Of a stretch of DNA of 57,393 bases, positions 17,129 through 26,500 are shown in pieces. This DNA comes from Fidelibacterota bacterium. GTDB lineage: Bacteria > Fidelibacterota > UBA8477 > JABMPR01. The stretch spans positions 1-57,393 of the forward strand of contig JAERTJ010000168.1 in assembly GCA_016844945.1 (NCBI GenBank). The letters are read 5' to 3'. A program made the translations under genes and the position numbers. The notes under the pieces are model-generated. The model was not told where the DNA came from. It was given only the letters and a program-made list of their open reading frames with translations, and made no database searches. Position 1 is the stretch's first letter. Every line of letters begins with the position of its first letter.

Positions 17129-17286
17129 TCAACAGATCCATTGTGGACTGGAATTACCAGAGTTAATGAAGGTGCAAGAAATCTCACTTCTCACTTGTTC
17201 ATCGTGCCAGAATATCTCTACCCTGAAAATTGAAATGTGTTTTGAAGTGGAATAATCCCTGGATCATTTTTCTTCATCTAGACGGT

Positions 17287-17301
17287 TAAGCTGTTAGCTT
17301 A
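17287..17301. promoter_or_regulatory. TAAGCT-GTT-AGCTTA dyad upstream of the hybrid kinase
   Basis: A perfect 6-bp inverted repeat with a 3-bp spacer lies 44 bp before the start of the hybrid histidine kinase. It could be an operator; no promoter boxes are clear around it. Confidence 0.25.
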
Positions 17302-17344
17302 CTTGAGTTAGGGTAAATTCTCAAGAAGTGAAGGTATAGCCAGG

Positions 17345-20300
17345 ATGAAATTTTCAAATGGGATCAATCCGCTCAAGAGAATAGTCAAGTTTTTATCTCT
17401 GACACTGATTTTTAGTCTGTGTCTCGGTCAAAACATACTTACGGACCTGGAAACGAATCTTGCAAACTCAAATTCTACAATTATCAAAATTGATTTGCTC
17501 AATCAGCTATCACTCCAAACACTCAAACGGGATAGGGATAGTTCGAGGACTTATGCACAGAGAGCCCTCGCTCTGTCTGACTCTACCATGTACCTGGTTG
17601 GGAAATCCGTAGCCCTAAGACGTCTGGGTCAGAACGAGAGAAGAGCCGGAGATCATCAGGCTGCGCTCCAGTTTTTTAAGAAAGCATTGAATACTCTGAA
17701 TCATGAGCTACATCATGATGAAGTTGCCAGAGCATACGCGGAAATAGGTCGCAGTACGGCAGCGCTGTCAAGACCTACTGAAGCTATTGAAAAATCACAA
17801 CATGCACTAAAAATATTCACTGAATTAAAAATGGATTCTTCACGAAGTCAGGTGATGAATGAAATCGGTTACCGCTATTGGTCCTTAGATAAATTTGACA
17901 GCGCCCTGGTTTATCTAGCTGGCTCACTTGAGCTAATTCGGGATACGGATCGTGTTTCAATGAAGGCAAGACTGATTAACAATATCGGAGCCATTCATTA
18001 TAAAATGGGAAATTTTGATGTCGGGTTGAGTCATTATATCCAGGCTCTGAAATTGCAGAAAGAGCTGGAAAATCATTATGCAATCTCACAGATACTCTCA
18101 AACATTGGTAAAATCTATGTCAGTATGGGGGGCTTGGAAGATGCCATGCAAAAATATAGAGAAGCTCTCGATTATGGTAAACGGAGTGGCAACCAATCAG
18201 CCATTGGCTATGCTCAAAATAATATGGGTGAGCTTTTCCTTTCTCTTGGGAAGCTCGACTCCGCTCAGGTTTTTGTTGATGCAGCTCTAGAGAATTACAC
18301 AAAGATCGGTCATTCAGGCGGGATGATCAACACAATGAACAATATGGGAAGCATTTACCTTGCCTTGAACCAACTTGATCCAGCGACGCAGTACGTACAA
18401 AAAGCCAAAGCTCTCTCTGACTCGTTAAAGAACTACTCCGGCTATACAAAGTCTTTAAGTGTGTTGGGTGATATTTCATTGCAACAGGCATTATACGAGC
18501 AGGCGCTCTCCAATTATATGGCTTCAGTGGAGATTTCAAGCGCCCATTCCCTGCGCATCCAGCTTCAGGAGGATTATGGAAAAATTTCATCGCTGTATGA
18601 TCAAATAGGGGATACATATCACGCGTTAGAATATTTTCGACTTTTCACCACACTTAAGGATTCACTTGTTTCCGAGCGCGTCAGGGATCACTTGAGCGCG
18701 CTGAGAATTCAATATGATACGGCAGAGAAGGAAAAAGAAAACCGCCAACTCTTGCAGTTGCATGAAGAACAAAGATTGGTGATTGCCAAGCGTACATTTA
18801 TTCTGACTCTCTCAGGGATAACCACTGGGGTTGTACTGATTCTACTTCTGATTCTAGTCAGGACTTCCAGGAACCTCAAAAAAGCCAATGAATTCATTGG
18901 TGCCAGTGAAGAAAAATATCGCCGTCTTGTGGAAAATGTTAATGATGCCATTGTCATTAGTCAGAACGACAAATTTATCTATTTCAACTCTCAATTCAGT
19001 AGGATGCTGGGCTACTCAAATGATGAAATGGTAACCCGTGACTATCGGGACATTTATGCTGAAGCGGGTCTTGAAATCCTCAGTAAACGAGATGGGATCA
19101 GGCAATCGGGGAAGGTAGCTCCAGAGCGCTATGAAACTTACTTTAAGAAAAAAGACGGACTGGTCATTGAAGTAGAAGCCAATGTAACAATTATCAAATA
19201 TAATGGTCAAGATGCAACCTTTGCAGTGATCCGGGATATTACTGAACGAAAACAGGCAGAAATACAGCGACAATTTCTAGAAAAGCAATTACAGCAATCA
19301 AGAAAACTTGAATCCATGGGCACAATGATAGGTGGAATTGCTCATGAATTTAATAACATTTTACAAAGTTTGTTCGTTTATGTTGATCTCATAAAGGAGG
19401 ATGTGGCTCACCAACCTGAAATTAAATACAACTTTTCTATGGTTGAAAAAGGTATCAAACGAGCTGGGGAACTGGTAAAGCAAATTCTGGCATTTAGTCG
19501 TAAAACGGACATCAATTCCCAGCCTAATTTGCTACAGGATATCTTGCCAGAAGCAGTATCCTTTGTGAGGGCTTCAATTCCCACAAACATTTCCATTGAG
19601 TCAGAAATCGATAAATCATGTAAACCAGTTAATTGCGATATTACCCAGATTCATCAACTCATTCTGAATCTATCAAACAATGCCGCCATTGCGATGAAAG
19701 ATTCAGGGGGCGTTTTAACGATTCAATTGAATGACCTTGAAAGTGATGAGTTATCGGGTGGTACAAAGGAGCAATTGGTTGAGTTGATGATTCGAGATAA
19801 CGGTCAGGGCATGGATGCAGAAACACAAGAAAAGATTTTTGATCCATTCTATACAACGAGAAATGTTGGTGAGGGAACCGGGTTGGGTTTGTCAGTGGTC
19901 TATGGTATTGTCAAACAAATGAAAGGTTTGATTAGTGTTGAGAGTGAGCTTGAAGTTGGAACCAGTTTTAGGATGCTTTTTCCCACTGTTGATAGATCCG
20001 TTGATTTAAACAACAAGCAAGATGAAGATTCTGACACTCCTCAGGAAGGTAAATTAAATATCCTGCTCGTAGATGATGAGGCAGACATCAGAAAGGCAAG
20101 TAGCTCATTGTTACAGGGTAAAGGTTTTTCAGTTGCCGTAGCTTCAAGCGGGAAAGAAGCTCTAAAGATATTGAGTGAGGATTGGTCTGCCTTCGATCTT
20201 ATTATTACAGACTTCACCATGCCAGGTATGACTGGTATTGAAATGGTAGCATCCATTCGTGCAAAAGGACATCGTGTACCTGTGATCCTCTCAAGTGGTA

Positions 20301-20419
20301 TCCTTGATCCGGATTTGAAGGAAAGTTATAAGGAAAGCGGAGTCGATGGCTTTATCTCCAAACCCTGGACCGGTGCTCAGCTTCTGACCAGTATACGCGG
20401 ATTAAATCTGAACAGCTAG
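17345..20419 (+). CDS. TPR-PAS hybrid histidine kinase with C-terminal receiver
   Basis: About 1024 residues. Order: N-terminal signal/anchor (about 12-30); a series of tetratricopeptide repeats (about 60-430, with N-N-I-G/N-N-M-G cores) that would lie in the periplasm; a transmembrane helix (about 484-503); a PAS domain (about 523-640); and a HisKA domain with G-G-I-A-H667-E-F-N-N. An ATPase follows (N-box L-N-L-S-N-N-A, G-box G-T-G-L-G-L-S-V-V-Y-G), then a receiver (about 904-1020, V-D-D-E and phospho-acceptor Asp956). The layout suggests detection of a protein or peptide by the TPR array. No DNA-binding output is attached and no partner regulator is adjacent. Confidence 0.93.
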   Translation: MKFSNGINPLKRIVKFLSLTLIFSLCLGQNILTDLETNLANSNSTIIKIDLLNQLSLQTLKRDRDSSRTYAQRALALSDSTMYLVGKSVALRRLGQNERRAGDHQAALQFFKKALNTLNHELHHDEVARAYAEIGRSTAALSRPTEAIEKSQHALKIFTELKMDSSRSQVMNEIGYRYWSLDKFDSALVYLAGSLELIRDTDRVSMKARLINNIGAIHYKMGNFDVGLSHYIQALKLQKELENHYAISQILSNIGKIYVSMGGLEDAMQKYREALDYGKRSGNQSAIGYAQNNMGELFLSLGKLDSAQVFVDAALENYTKIGHSGGMINTMNNMGSIYLALNQLDPATQYVQKAKALSDSLKNYSGYTKSLSVLGDISLQQALYEQALSNYMASVEISSAHSLRIQLQEDYGKISSLYDQIGDTYHALEYFRLFTTLKDSLVSERVRDHLSALRIQYDTAEKEKENRQLLQLHEEQRLVIAKRTFILTLSGITTGVVLILLLILVRTSRNLKKANEFIGASEEKYRRLVENVNDAIVISQNDKFIYFNSQFSRMLGYSNDEMVTRDYRDIYAEAGLEILSKRDGIRQSGKVAPERYETYFKKKDGLVIEVEANVTIIKYNGQDATFAVIRDITERKQAEIQRQFLEKQLQQSRKLESMGTMIGGIAHEFNNILQSLFVYVDLIKEDVAHQPEIKYNFSMVEKGIKRAGELVKQILAFSRKTDINSQPNLLQDILPEAVSFVRASIPTNISIESEIDKSCKPVNCDITQIHQLILNLSNNAAIAMKDSGGVLTIQLNDLESDELSGGTKEQLVELMIRDNGQGMDAETQEKIFDPFYTTRNVGEGTGLGLSVVYGIVKQMKGLISVESELEVGTSFRMLFPTVDRSVDLNNKQDEDSDTPQEGKLNILLVDDEADIRKASSSLLQGKGFSVAVASSGKEALKILSEDWSAFDLIITDFTMPGMTGIEMVASIRAKGHRVPVILSSGILDPDLKESYKESGVDGFISKPWTGAQLLTSIRGLNLNS

Positions 20420-20476
20420 GGTGCGTGCAAACAGTTTTTGTGCGATGAATTAGGAAAAGTCATAATCGATTGACAT

Positions 20477-20707
20477 TTACCTATCCACCTTATTAGTGGT
20501 GGAAATATTCAGCGCTTTCATTACCGGGCAAATTTTGGTAAATCCTGTTTTTAGAAAAAAGGGGATTAGAATAATAACCGGTATAAGGCCATATAGGGGA
20601 AGAATCCCATCTCCAATGAAATGAATAGCAACTAATCCCACACATGCAAATCCCAGCATTATTCTTACTATGCTATCAATTTGACCAACGTTTTTATCCT
20701 CAGACAT
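20477..20707 (-). CDS. DUF2892 small membrane protein (CPxxxxLxIST type)
   Basis: 76 residues with two hydrophobic helices. The ending K-I-C-P-V-M-K-A-L-N-I-S-T matches the C-P-x-x-x-x-[LI]-[GN]-I-S-T signature of DUF2892 proteins, which in other bacteria are often fused or linked to rhodaneses (as in YgaP). The conserved Cys faces the cytoplasm and may accept or hand over sulfane sulfur (inference). It is the last gene of the minus-strand sulfur cluster, 15 bp after the second DUF2892 gene. Confidence 0.85.
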   Translation of the reverse strand: MSEDKNVGQIDSIVRIMLGFACVGLVAIHFIGDGILPLYGLIPVIILIPFFLKTGFTKICPVMKALNISTTNKVDR

Positions 20708-20722
20708 ACGTGTTTTTTCTCC

Positions 20723-20974
20723 TTAATTCCCGTTATTGGATCTGGGATCCCCAAACCTGGCGACTTCCACCTTGGTTAATGAGTGGATGTTAAACCAACG
20801 AAAGACAAAACAGGAAGCAGTTAAGGTCATGTAAAATGGTAGAAGGGCAGTGAGGCCAATCAAAATCCCTGGAATATCACCTTGAATTCCATCCCTGGCG
20901 ATAAACCCAAACCACAGCAGGAATAAACCCAAAAGAAATCTCAATGTCCGGTCTATAAAACCAACGTTCTTCAT
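20723..20974 (-). CDS. DUF2892-like small membrane protein
   Basis: 83 residues with two hydrophobic helices. The N-terminus N-V-G-F-I-D-R-T-L-R-F-L-L-G is the typical DUF2892 start. The conserved Cys is present (T-A-S-C-F-V-F), but the Pro of C-P and the I-S-T ending are lost (F-N-I-H-S-L). It is a divergent paralogue of the neighbouring DUF2892 protein, presumably from a tandem duplication. The ATG lies 26 bp after the YCII gene. Confidence 0.8.
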   Translation of the reverse strand: MKNVGFIDRTLRFLLGLFLLWFGFIARDGIQGDIPGILIGLTALLPFYMTLTASCFVFRWFNIHSLTKVEVARFGDPRSNNGN

Positions 20975-21000
20975 AACTCTGGTATGCTTATGTGCCTGAG

Positions 21001-21318
21001 TTAACCAGGCATCTGCATAAGCTCTGATACTTCAAGAGTACCACCGATATCAAGAAAAGGGCAGGCTTGAGTTATTTCAACTGCAGACTCAATGGAGCTG
21101 GCTTCAATAACGGTATACCCAGACATTTTAGTTGAGCTACCTGATGTAACACTCCCATCAGGTCCTACCGTACTTGTCTCTTTAAAGGGATTCATCGGGC
21201 TCACTACCGCATCTCCCAGGGAGGCTAACCAGGATTGGTATTTGGCGAAATGTGCTTTGCCTGCTTCAGGACTTGAGGGTTGGTCTCCCCCCAGGTAGGT
21301 GATCATGTATTGTGACAT
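21001..21318 (-). CDS. YCII-related (DGPF) domain protein
   Basis: 105 residues, close to the usual length. It starts M-S-Q-Y-M-I-T-Y-L-G-G and has the D-G-S-V-T-S-G loop, the G-Y-T-V-I-E-A strand and the A-C-P-F-L-D/G-G-T-L-E-V-S-E-L end typical of YCII-related proteins. These adopt a ferredoxin-like fold and mostly have unknown function. GGAG lies nine bases before the ATG. A 105-bp gap separates it from tusA upstream, so it may have its own promoter. A direct role in sulfur metabolism is not established. Confidence 0.85.
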   Translation of the reverse strand: MSQYMITYLGGDQPSSPEAGKAHFAKYQSWLASLGDAVVSPMNPFKETSTVGPDGSVTSGSSTKMSGYTVIEASSIESAVEITQACPFLDIGGTLEVSELMQMPG

Positions 21319-21423
21319 TTTGAATACTCCATAAATTGAGATTTAACTGGCAGAGGATAAATACGACCAATATCGTCATAAATCAATGAAAATCAGTACC
21401 ACAGGGGAAGGTAGTAATCATTA

Positions 21424-21660
21424 TTAAGTTTTTCTTATAAAGAAGGTGTATGCACCGTTTTCCTCCGTGTAAGAAATAAACTCGTTCTCAGTTTGGGTGC
21501 TCCAGGCCTGGAGATCATTGATGGACCCAACATCTGTAGTCTCAATTCTGAGGATTTGACCTGCTTCCAGAGTATTCATTTGCTTATTAGTCTTTAACAC
21601 TGGCAAAGGGCAATTCATCCCTTTACAGTCCAAGGTTTCATTGTAGGTATTTTCATTCAT
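21424..21660 (-). CDS. tusA: TusA-family sulfur carrier
   Basis: 78 residues from the ATG at 21660, with AGGAC six bases before it; a longer frame begins upstream but overlaps the previous gene. The signature L-D-C-K-G-M-N-C-P-L-P-V-L-K-T contains the active Cys of the C-P-x-P motif that carries persulfide. TusA proteins relay sulfur from cysteine desulfurases or rhodaneses to tRNA thiolation, molybdopterin or sulfur oxidation systems. Here it sits directly after a DsrE-family gene, the known partner type of TusA, and close to a cysteine-synthase-like gene. Confidence 0.9.
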   Translation of the reverse strand: MNENTYNETLDCKGMNCPLPVLKTNKQMNTLEAGQILRIETTDVGSINDLQAWSTQTENEFISYTEENGAYTFFIRKT

Positions 21661-21679
21661 GGTAAGTCCTGCTTTAGGT

Positions 21680-22189
21680 TTAAACAAAAAGTGATATATC
21701 TGCGTCGCTGGCAAACTCTAAAAAAGTGGCAGCGCCGCCAATTTCAACCCCTTCAATAAACTGGTCAGCCTCAAATCCAAACACATCCATAGTCATCTGA
21801 CATCCAATGAGCTTGACCCCTGACTCCACACACATTTCTCTCAACTCCTCTATGGTTGCGACACCTTTATTGGCAAAAGTCTTTTTCATCAGAGATGTGG
21901 CTACACTTTCATATCCGGGAATATTGTTTGCAAGAATGTTGGGGATGGGCCACTCCGCATTTTGAAAACCCTGGGGATCCAATGGCATTTTCATAGGCAT
22001 GGCTGGATTGGTCTGGGGTGCTACTTTTGCCTCAATCTTTTTATTCAATAAGGTGAGTCCATAGAATGTAAAAAAGACACCCACCTCCATGTTCATGGCT
22101 GCCGCCGTCGATGCCAGGATAAATGGCGGATAAGCCCAATCCAGAGTCCCTTTGGATGCAATGATAGCAAGCCGTTTGTTGGTTTTCAT
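21680..22189 (-). CDS. DsrE/DsrF/DrsH-like sulfur-transfer protein
   Basis: 169 residues from the ATG at 22189. The start K-R-L-A-I-I-A-S-K-G-T-L-D-W-A-Y-P-P and the central A-A-A-M-N-M-E-V-G-V-F-F-T-F-Y-G-L are typical of DsrE/DrsH-like proteins. The conserved Cys is in K-L-I-G-C-Q-M-T-M-D-V-F-G near the C-terminus. Proteins of this family exchange persulfide sulfur with TusA at the membrane or in the cytoplasm. It lies 4 bp after the cysteine-synthase-like gene and 19 bp before tusA, so all three are cotranscribed. Confidence 0.88.
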   Translation of the reverse strand: MKTNKRLAIIASKGTLDWAYPPFILASTAAAMNMEVGVFFTFYGLTLLNKKIEAKVAPQTNPAMPMKMPLDPQGFQNAEWPIPNILANNIPGYESVATSLMKKTFANKGVATIEELREMCVESGVKLIGCQMTMDVFGFEADQFIEGVEIGGAATFLEFASDADISLFV

Positions 22190-22193
22190 TAAA

Positions 22194-23186
22194 TTACTCC
22201 GATCCTGATTTTTGTTGTAAAAACTTGTGATAGGCACTGGTGTATTTGAAAGCATCATCAGGTGATATGGCTACAGCCACACCAGGGTGTGTTTTTCCAT
22301 AATTGATGGCAGCAGTAATGATAGCACCTGAGGTTGGACCCACTAACAATCCTGTCTTGCGTGCTAAATCAACACCCATTTGAAACGCATCTTCTTCATC
22401 CACACTGATTATATCATCAATCAGGGAAAGGTTGAGAATCTCCGGGACATACTCATCTGCCAGATCGGTGATGCGCTTAAGACCTGAAAGTGAATGGTTG
22501 GTGGTTGTAGGTTCTACCCCAATGATTTTGATGTCAGGATTTTTTTCCTTCAGGTATTTTCCCACACCGGAAATTGTTGCTCCTGTACCAAATCCAGCGA
22601 AAAACATGTCAATTTCACCGTTGTATTGATTCCAGATTTCAGGACCTGTAGATTCATAGTGAGCCTGGACATTGAGCTCATTCTCATATTGATTGAGATA
22701 AACGTATTTGCCTTCAAATGCTGGACTTTCAGCAAGACCTTTTGCCAGACCTCTGGCGCCTTCATTGGGATAAAGAGGGCATAAGGCGTCTTCTGCTTCC
22801 CATAGTTCAGAGACACCGAGGAGAGCCAGAAGTTGTTTTTTTTCCTCTGGAGCTCTTTCGGGAATGGCAATTTCAACCGGTATATCCATGGCATTTCCAA
22901 GTGCCACCAGAGCCATAGCAGTATTCCCAGAGGATGCTTCAAGAACAGTCTGGTCGTTAATAATAAGTGACTCCTGTAACATCTTAAGTGCCACACGATC
23001 CTTGATTGAACCGAAGACATTGTAGCGCTCAAGCTTTATCCCAAGGTTGAAGTCGGGATTGGGGTTGATTCGGTCGTTCAAAATCACAATGGGTGTGGGG
23101 TGATCTGTATTCCCGATAAGCTCTGAGATGCTGTGATATACAGACCTGCTCTTGTTTTCTGGTGATTTTATGAGTGTGGTTTCCAT
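22194..23186 (-). CDS. PLP-dependent cysteine-synthase-family enzyme
   Basis: About 330 residues, the normal size for CysK/CysM. The PLP lysine is Lys62 in F-G-S-I-K-D-R (most relatives have P-G-G-S-x-K-D-R). Further motifs are E-A-S-S-G-N-T-A (substrate binding), G-T-G-A-T-I-S-G-V-G (phosphate loop) and L-V-G-P-T-S-G-A. It would make cysteine or a related thio-amino acid from an activated serine and sulfide or another sulfur donor. The coupled DsrE and TusA genes hint at persulfide or carrier-bound sulfur as donor (inference). AGAGGA lies eight bases before the ATG. A terminator and a Cys/Met-rich leader ORF precede it. Confidence 0.88.
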   Translation of the reverse strand: METTLIKSPENKSRSVYHSISELIGNTDHPTPIVILNDRINPNPDFNLGIKLERYNVFGSIKDRVALKMLQESLIINDQTVLEASSGNTAMALVALGNAMDIPVEIAIPERAPEEKKQLLALLGVSELWEAEDALCPLYPNEGARGLAKGLAESPAFEGKYVYLNQYENELNVQAHYESTGPEIWNQYNGEIDMFFAGFGTGATISGVGKYLKEKNPDIKIIGVEPTTTNHSLSGLKRITDLADEYVPEILNLSLIDDIISVDEEDAFQMGVDLARKTGLLVGPTSGAIITAAINYGKTHPGVAVAISPDDAFKYTSAYHKFLQQKSGSE

Positions 23187-23256
23187 CTGATGATCCTCTT
23201 GGACTTTGCGTTTTGGCTGAAACGTTTCCAGCCTCTAACTGTTTGAAAATTGGGCT

Positions 23257-23291
23257 AAAAAAAAGCCCCCGATGAGTAACCGGAGGCTTTT
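23257..23291 (-). terminator. Intrinsic terminator in the leader of the sulfur operon
   Basis: On the minus strand AAAAGCCTCCG, a 9-base loop and CGGGGGCTTTT form an 11-bp stem with one G-T wobble, followed directly by more T residues (plus-strand arms 23261-23271 and 23281-23291). It lies 25 bp after the stop of the leader ORF and about 70 bp before the cysteine-synthase-like gene. It is therefore placed to terminate transcripts before the operon. Confidence 0.85.
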
Positions 23292-23333
23292 GATAACTAG
23301 ATTATTTAAAAAATAGCTACATGCCGGCTACTC
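23274..23333 (-). promoter_or_regulatory. Candidate antiterminator pairing
   Basis: GAGTAGCCGG, within codons 20-23 of the leader ORF (23324-23333), can pair with CCGGTTACTC (23274-23283) in ten consecutive positions, one of them G-T. The second segment comprises the last three bases of the terminator's first arm plus most of its loop. The two structures therefore compete. A ribosome at the leader stop codon would cover the first segment and favour termination; one paused at Cys codon 12 or 14 would leave it free. Confidence 0.6.
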
Positions 23334-23391
23334 CACACATCATGGCGGTACAATGGCAAGCTGCACTATTTATGGTATATTTTGTCATCAT
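23317..23391 (-). CDS. Cys/Met-rich leader peptide ORF (24 codons)
   Basis: This ORF was found by eye and is too short for routine gene calling. It begins with two ATGs (23391 and 23388) and ends at TAG 23317-23319. Of 24 residues, three are Cys (positions 12, 14 and 19) and five are Met (1, 2, 17, 18 and 24). The middle reads A-A-C-H-C-T-A-M-M-C-G. No Shine-Dalgarno site precedes it. The -10 box ends only 4 nt before the first ATG, so transcription should begin at or within the start codons and the message be leaderless. With the following terminator this fits a ribosome-mediated attenuation leader. A short functional peptide is the alternative. Confidence 0.65.
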   Translation of the reverse strand: MMTKYTINSAACHCTAMMCGVAGM

Positions 23392-23395
23392 TAGA

Positions 23396-23425
23396 AGTAT
23401 AGTCAATGAATAGAACAAGATGCAA
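23396..23425 (-). promoter_or_regulatory. Promoter of the leader ORF and sulfur operon
   Basis: On the minus strand TTGCAT (23425-23420), 18 bp, then TATACT (23401-23396). The expected start about 7 bp downstream falls at 23389-23388, on the leader's start codons. The upstream 23430-23550 is A/T-rich and holds no gene. Confidence 0.6.
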
Positions 23426-23550
23426 TACTTATTTTCATGCATTTATTTATCTCATGATAGAACTAGAGAACAAAAAATTAATGGAAGGAAAAAAATAGAA
23501 TTGAAGATTCTTTTCAATGAAACAACCGAAAGATACAGACAGTAATCATA

Positions 23551-26500
23551 TCAATCCTTGTTCCCTGGCCTCATAATCTCTTTGATTTTCTTAACTAAAT
23601 CTCTAGAAACATAAGGTTTCTGAATAAAGCCTGCCAGACCCTTCCCAACGAATTGTTGAGTCGCATCCTGTTCATTGTAGCCACTGGATAGAATCACTTT
23701 CACATCAGGCTTAATTTGACGTATCTCTTGAAAGACCTGGGCACCATCTTTGTGTGGCATGGTGAGATCCAGAAGAACACCAACTATGTCTTTAGCGTGT
23801 TTTTTAAAGAGCTCAACTGCAATTCGGCCATCATCAGCAGTCAGAACCTCAAACCCCAATTTCTTTAGCATGTGTTTGCCAACTGTTCGAACCGCCTCCT
23901 CATCATCTGCAATTAAGAAGGTGCCTTCACCTTGCCAGCCATCATCAATTACTCCAGTGGTTTCCGTGGGGGCTTTTTGCCCGTCATCGCCGCCATACAA
24001 GGGGAATAATACCTTGAAAGAGGTACCCTTACCTTCTTCGGAGTATATTTTAATCATTCCGTGATGACCCCTTACGATCCCCAATACGGCGGATAAGCCC
24101 AAGCCACGACCTGTGTACTTGGTTGTATAAAAGGGCTCAAATAGTCTATCTAGGGTTGACTTCTTCATCCCAATTCCTGTGTCAGATATTTCAAGAAAGA
24201 GATACATACCTTCAGCTATTCGCTCTTTGTGGGATACCTGGGTTTCGAATCCTGTACTGTCTATGTATTCCTTGTCGCAGTACATGCTTCCCGTTGTCAC
24301 TGCAATAACACCGCTTCTCTTTCCAATTGCTTCAGAAGCATTGATGACCAAGTTCATGATAATCTGCCGTAGCTGGGACGGGTCACCCTCAAGAAATCCC
24401 GGTTCACTTGAGTAGTTGAATTTGAGAACCACGTTTTTTGAAATGGATATGGTTAACATTTGAACCGTATCTTCTATCAGATGATTCAAATTTATGGGCT
24501 CAAGTGAGAATTTTCCTTTCCCGGAATATGCTAGCATTTGCTTCACGAGGTCTGCAGCCTGACGCGCAGAATCGTTTATTCCCTTCACGTACTCTCTGCT
24601 TGTTTCGTAAGGGTCCATTTCTGACAATGCAAGATCTGCATAGCCTAATATTCCCATAAGGATGTTGTTGAAATCATGAGCGATACCACCAGCTAACACA
24701 CCAAGACTCTCTAATTTCTGGGTTTGGAGTAGCTCTTGTTCCATGAGGAGGCGTTTCTTTTCAGCCTCTTTCCGTTCTGTGACATCCCGGCCAAAAACTG
24801 AGACCCCAACCACCGAATTGTTAACGACAATTGGATTGAAGGCTACTTCTACGTGCACCGATCCCGTGTCTAGTGGAATTTCTTCAATGATATCAAAGCG
24901 TTCATTTGCTAAAGCTCTGTCATAGCGTTCCTTCCAAATTGGTCTCAAAGCATCTGGCAGCTTGTCCAGGACAACATGGCCGGGTTCTATATGAATTCCG
25001 AAGGATGCAAAAAAGGCTGCTTCCCAAACCGAATTCATATAGACGACTTCATAGGATCGATTAATCGTCCAAATACTGTCAGCCGTGTTTTCAATGATGG
25101 CTGACATGTTCGCACTCTTTTCAAGTAGTTCATCTTCAGCCTGCTTGCGCAATGTGATATCCTGAAACATTATCACGGCTCGGTTTGTGGCTCCCCGAAA
25201 AGCGGTAACCTGATATGCACCCTCAATTTCCTCATGCTTATAGGAGACCTGTTCGGTCTGCCAGATTTTACCTGTGGCGGCTACTTCTCGGTATATGTCA
25301 GGTATCTCGGTTTCTGTCAGGGGTGGGAAGGCTTCTTCGATGGTCATACCAACAAACTTTGAACAATCCACTCCCAGAATGCTGGAAGCAGCTTGGTTAC
25401 TATCGATGAAGGTTAGTTTGCCATCGTCTTTTAGGTCATAGATAAAAATTCCGATGGGGGCTGAAGTCACAATATTCCGGAATCGTTCCTCACTTTCCCG
25501 CAATGAATCCTCAGCTTGTTTACGGTCAGTGATTTCCATACTAATCCCTGATACACCAGTAACTTCGTTATCTATAAATGTTGGATTTAGTGTTATCTCG
25601 AAATGATGAAGCTCTCCCTCTGACTCATTCTGAAACTCGAAAACAACGCGATTCCCTTTTAAAGCAGATTTGTATTTAGGTTCCCAGAATGCCCTCAATT
25701 CAGGTGATATGATGTCCAACGCATTCAACCCTTTTCTAAGCTCTTCCTTAAAAGTTTTAAAGTAATCTTCCTGGAAGTAGTCGTTGAAGATGAGGTAGTT
25801 GAAATCTCTATCAACTGACCAGATCGACTCATTTCGATTATTGATCAAGGAGCTCAGGTTGCTTTCGCTCTGGCGTAATGCCTCTTCGTTTTGTCTCCTG
25901 TCCGTGATATCTGTTACAATACCCTCTATCGCAACCGGCTGACCAGCTTCATTTTTGACAAGTACATTTCGCTGATGGAGCCAGCGAGTCTCACCCGTTT
26001 TGCCATGAACGATTTGATATTCATACAGTGGAGGCATGTCACCAGCCAGTAGCGCTACCCACTGATCTTCAAAGTACTTCTGCCAATCCTGATGGATTGC
26101 CTTCTTAATAAGGATAGGTTTTTGAATGAATTCCTCTGGCGTATACCCAAAAAGGTTAGTTGATGCGGGACTAACGTACTCATAGAGCCCATCAGGCAAT
26201 GACATACGGTAAATCATGTCCTGTGCATTGTCCATGAGTCTGCGGAATCTCTCTTCACTTTCGCGAAAAGCGTTTTCGGCTATCTTTTGCTCCGTGATGT
26301 CTTCGAAACTACCATCATAATAGGCGATTTTTCCGTTTTCATCTTTTATCGCGGTAGCGCTCTCTCGGACGTAAATGGGAGTCCCGTCTTTGCGTATCTA
26401 GGTACTTTCTAGCCCTGTGATTTCCCCCTCTTTTTGCATGACCTGATGGTAATCGTCACGGTTATAATTCGGTTCAAATCCTTCTTCTTCAAGATTGCGA

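Noticed and set aside
23187..23550. SAM riboswitch or T-box before the cysteine-synthase-like gene.
   Set aside because: No SAM-riboswitch core or T-box sequence was seen; the leader ORF with terminator explains the region better.
1397..26400. Recoding of TAG as a sense codon, suggested by two in-frame ambers.
   Set aside because: Many intact genes here end in TAG (for example at 15382, 17128, 20419, 39708, 40304 and 42031), so TAG is a working stop.
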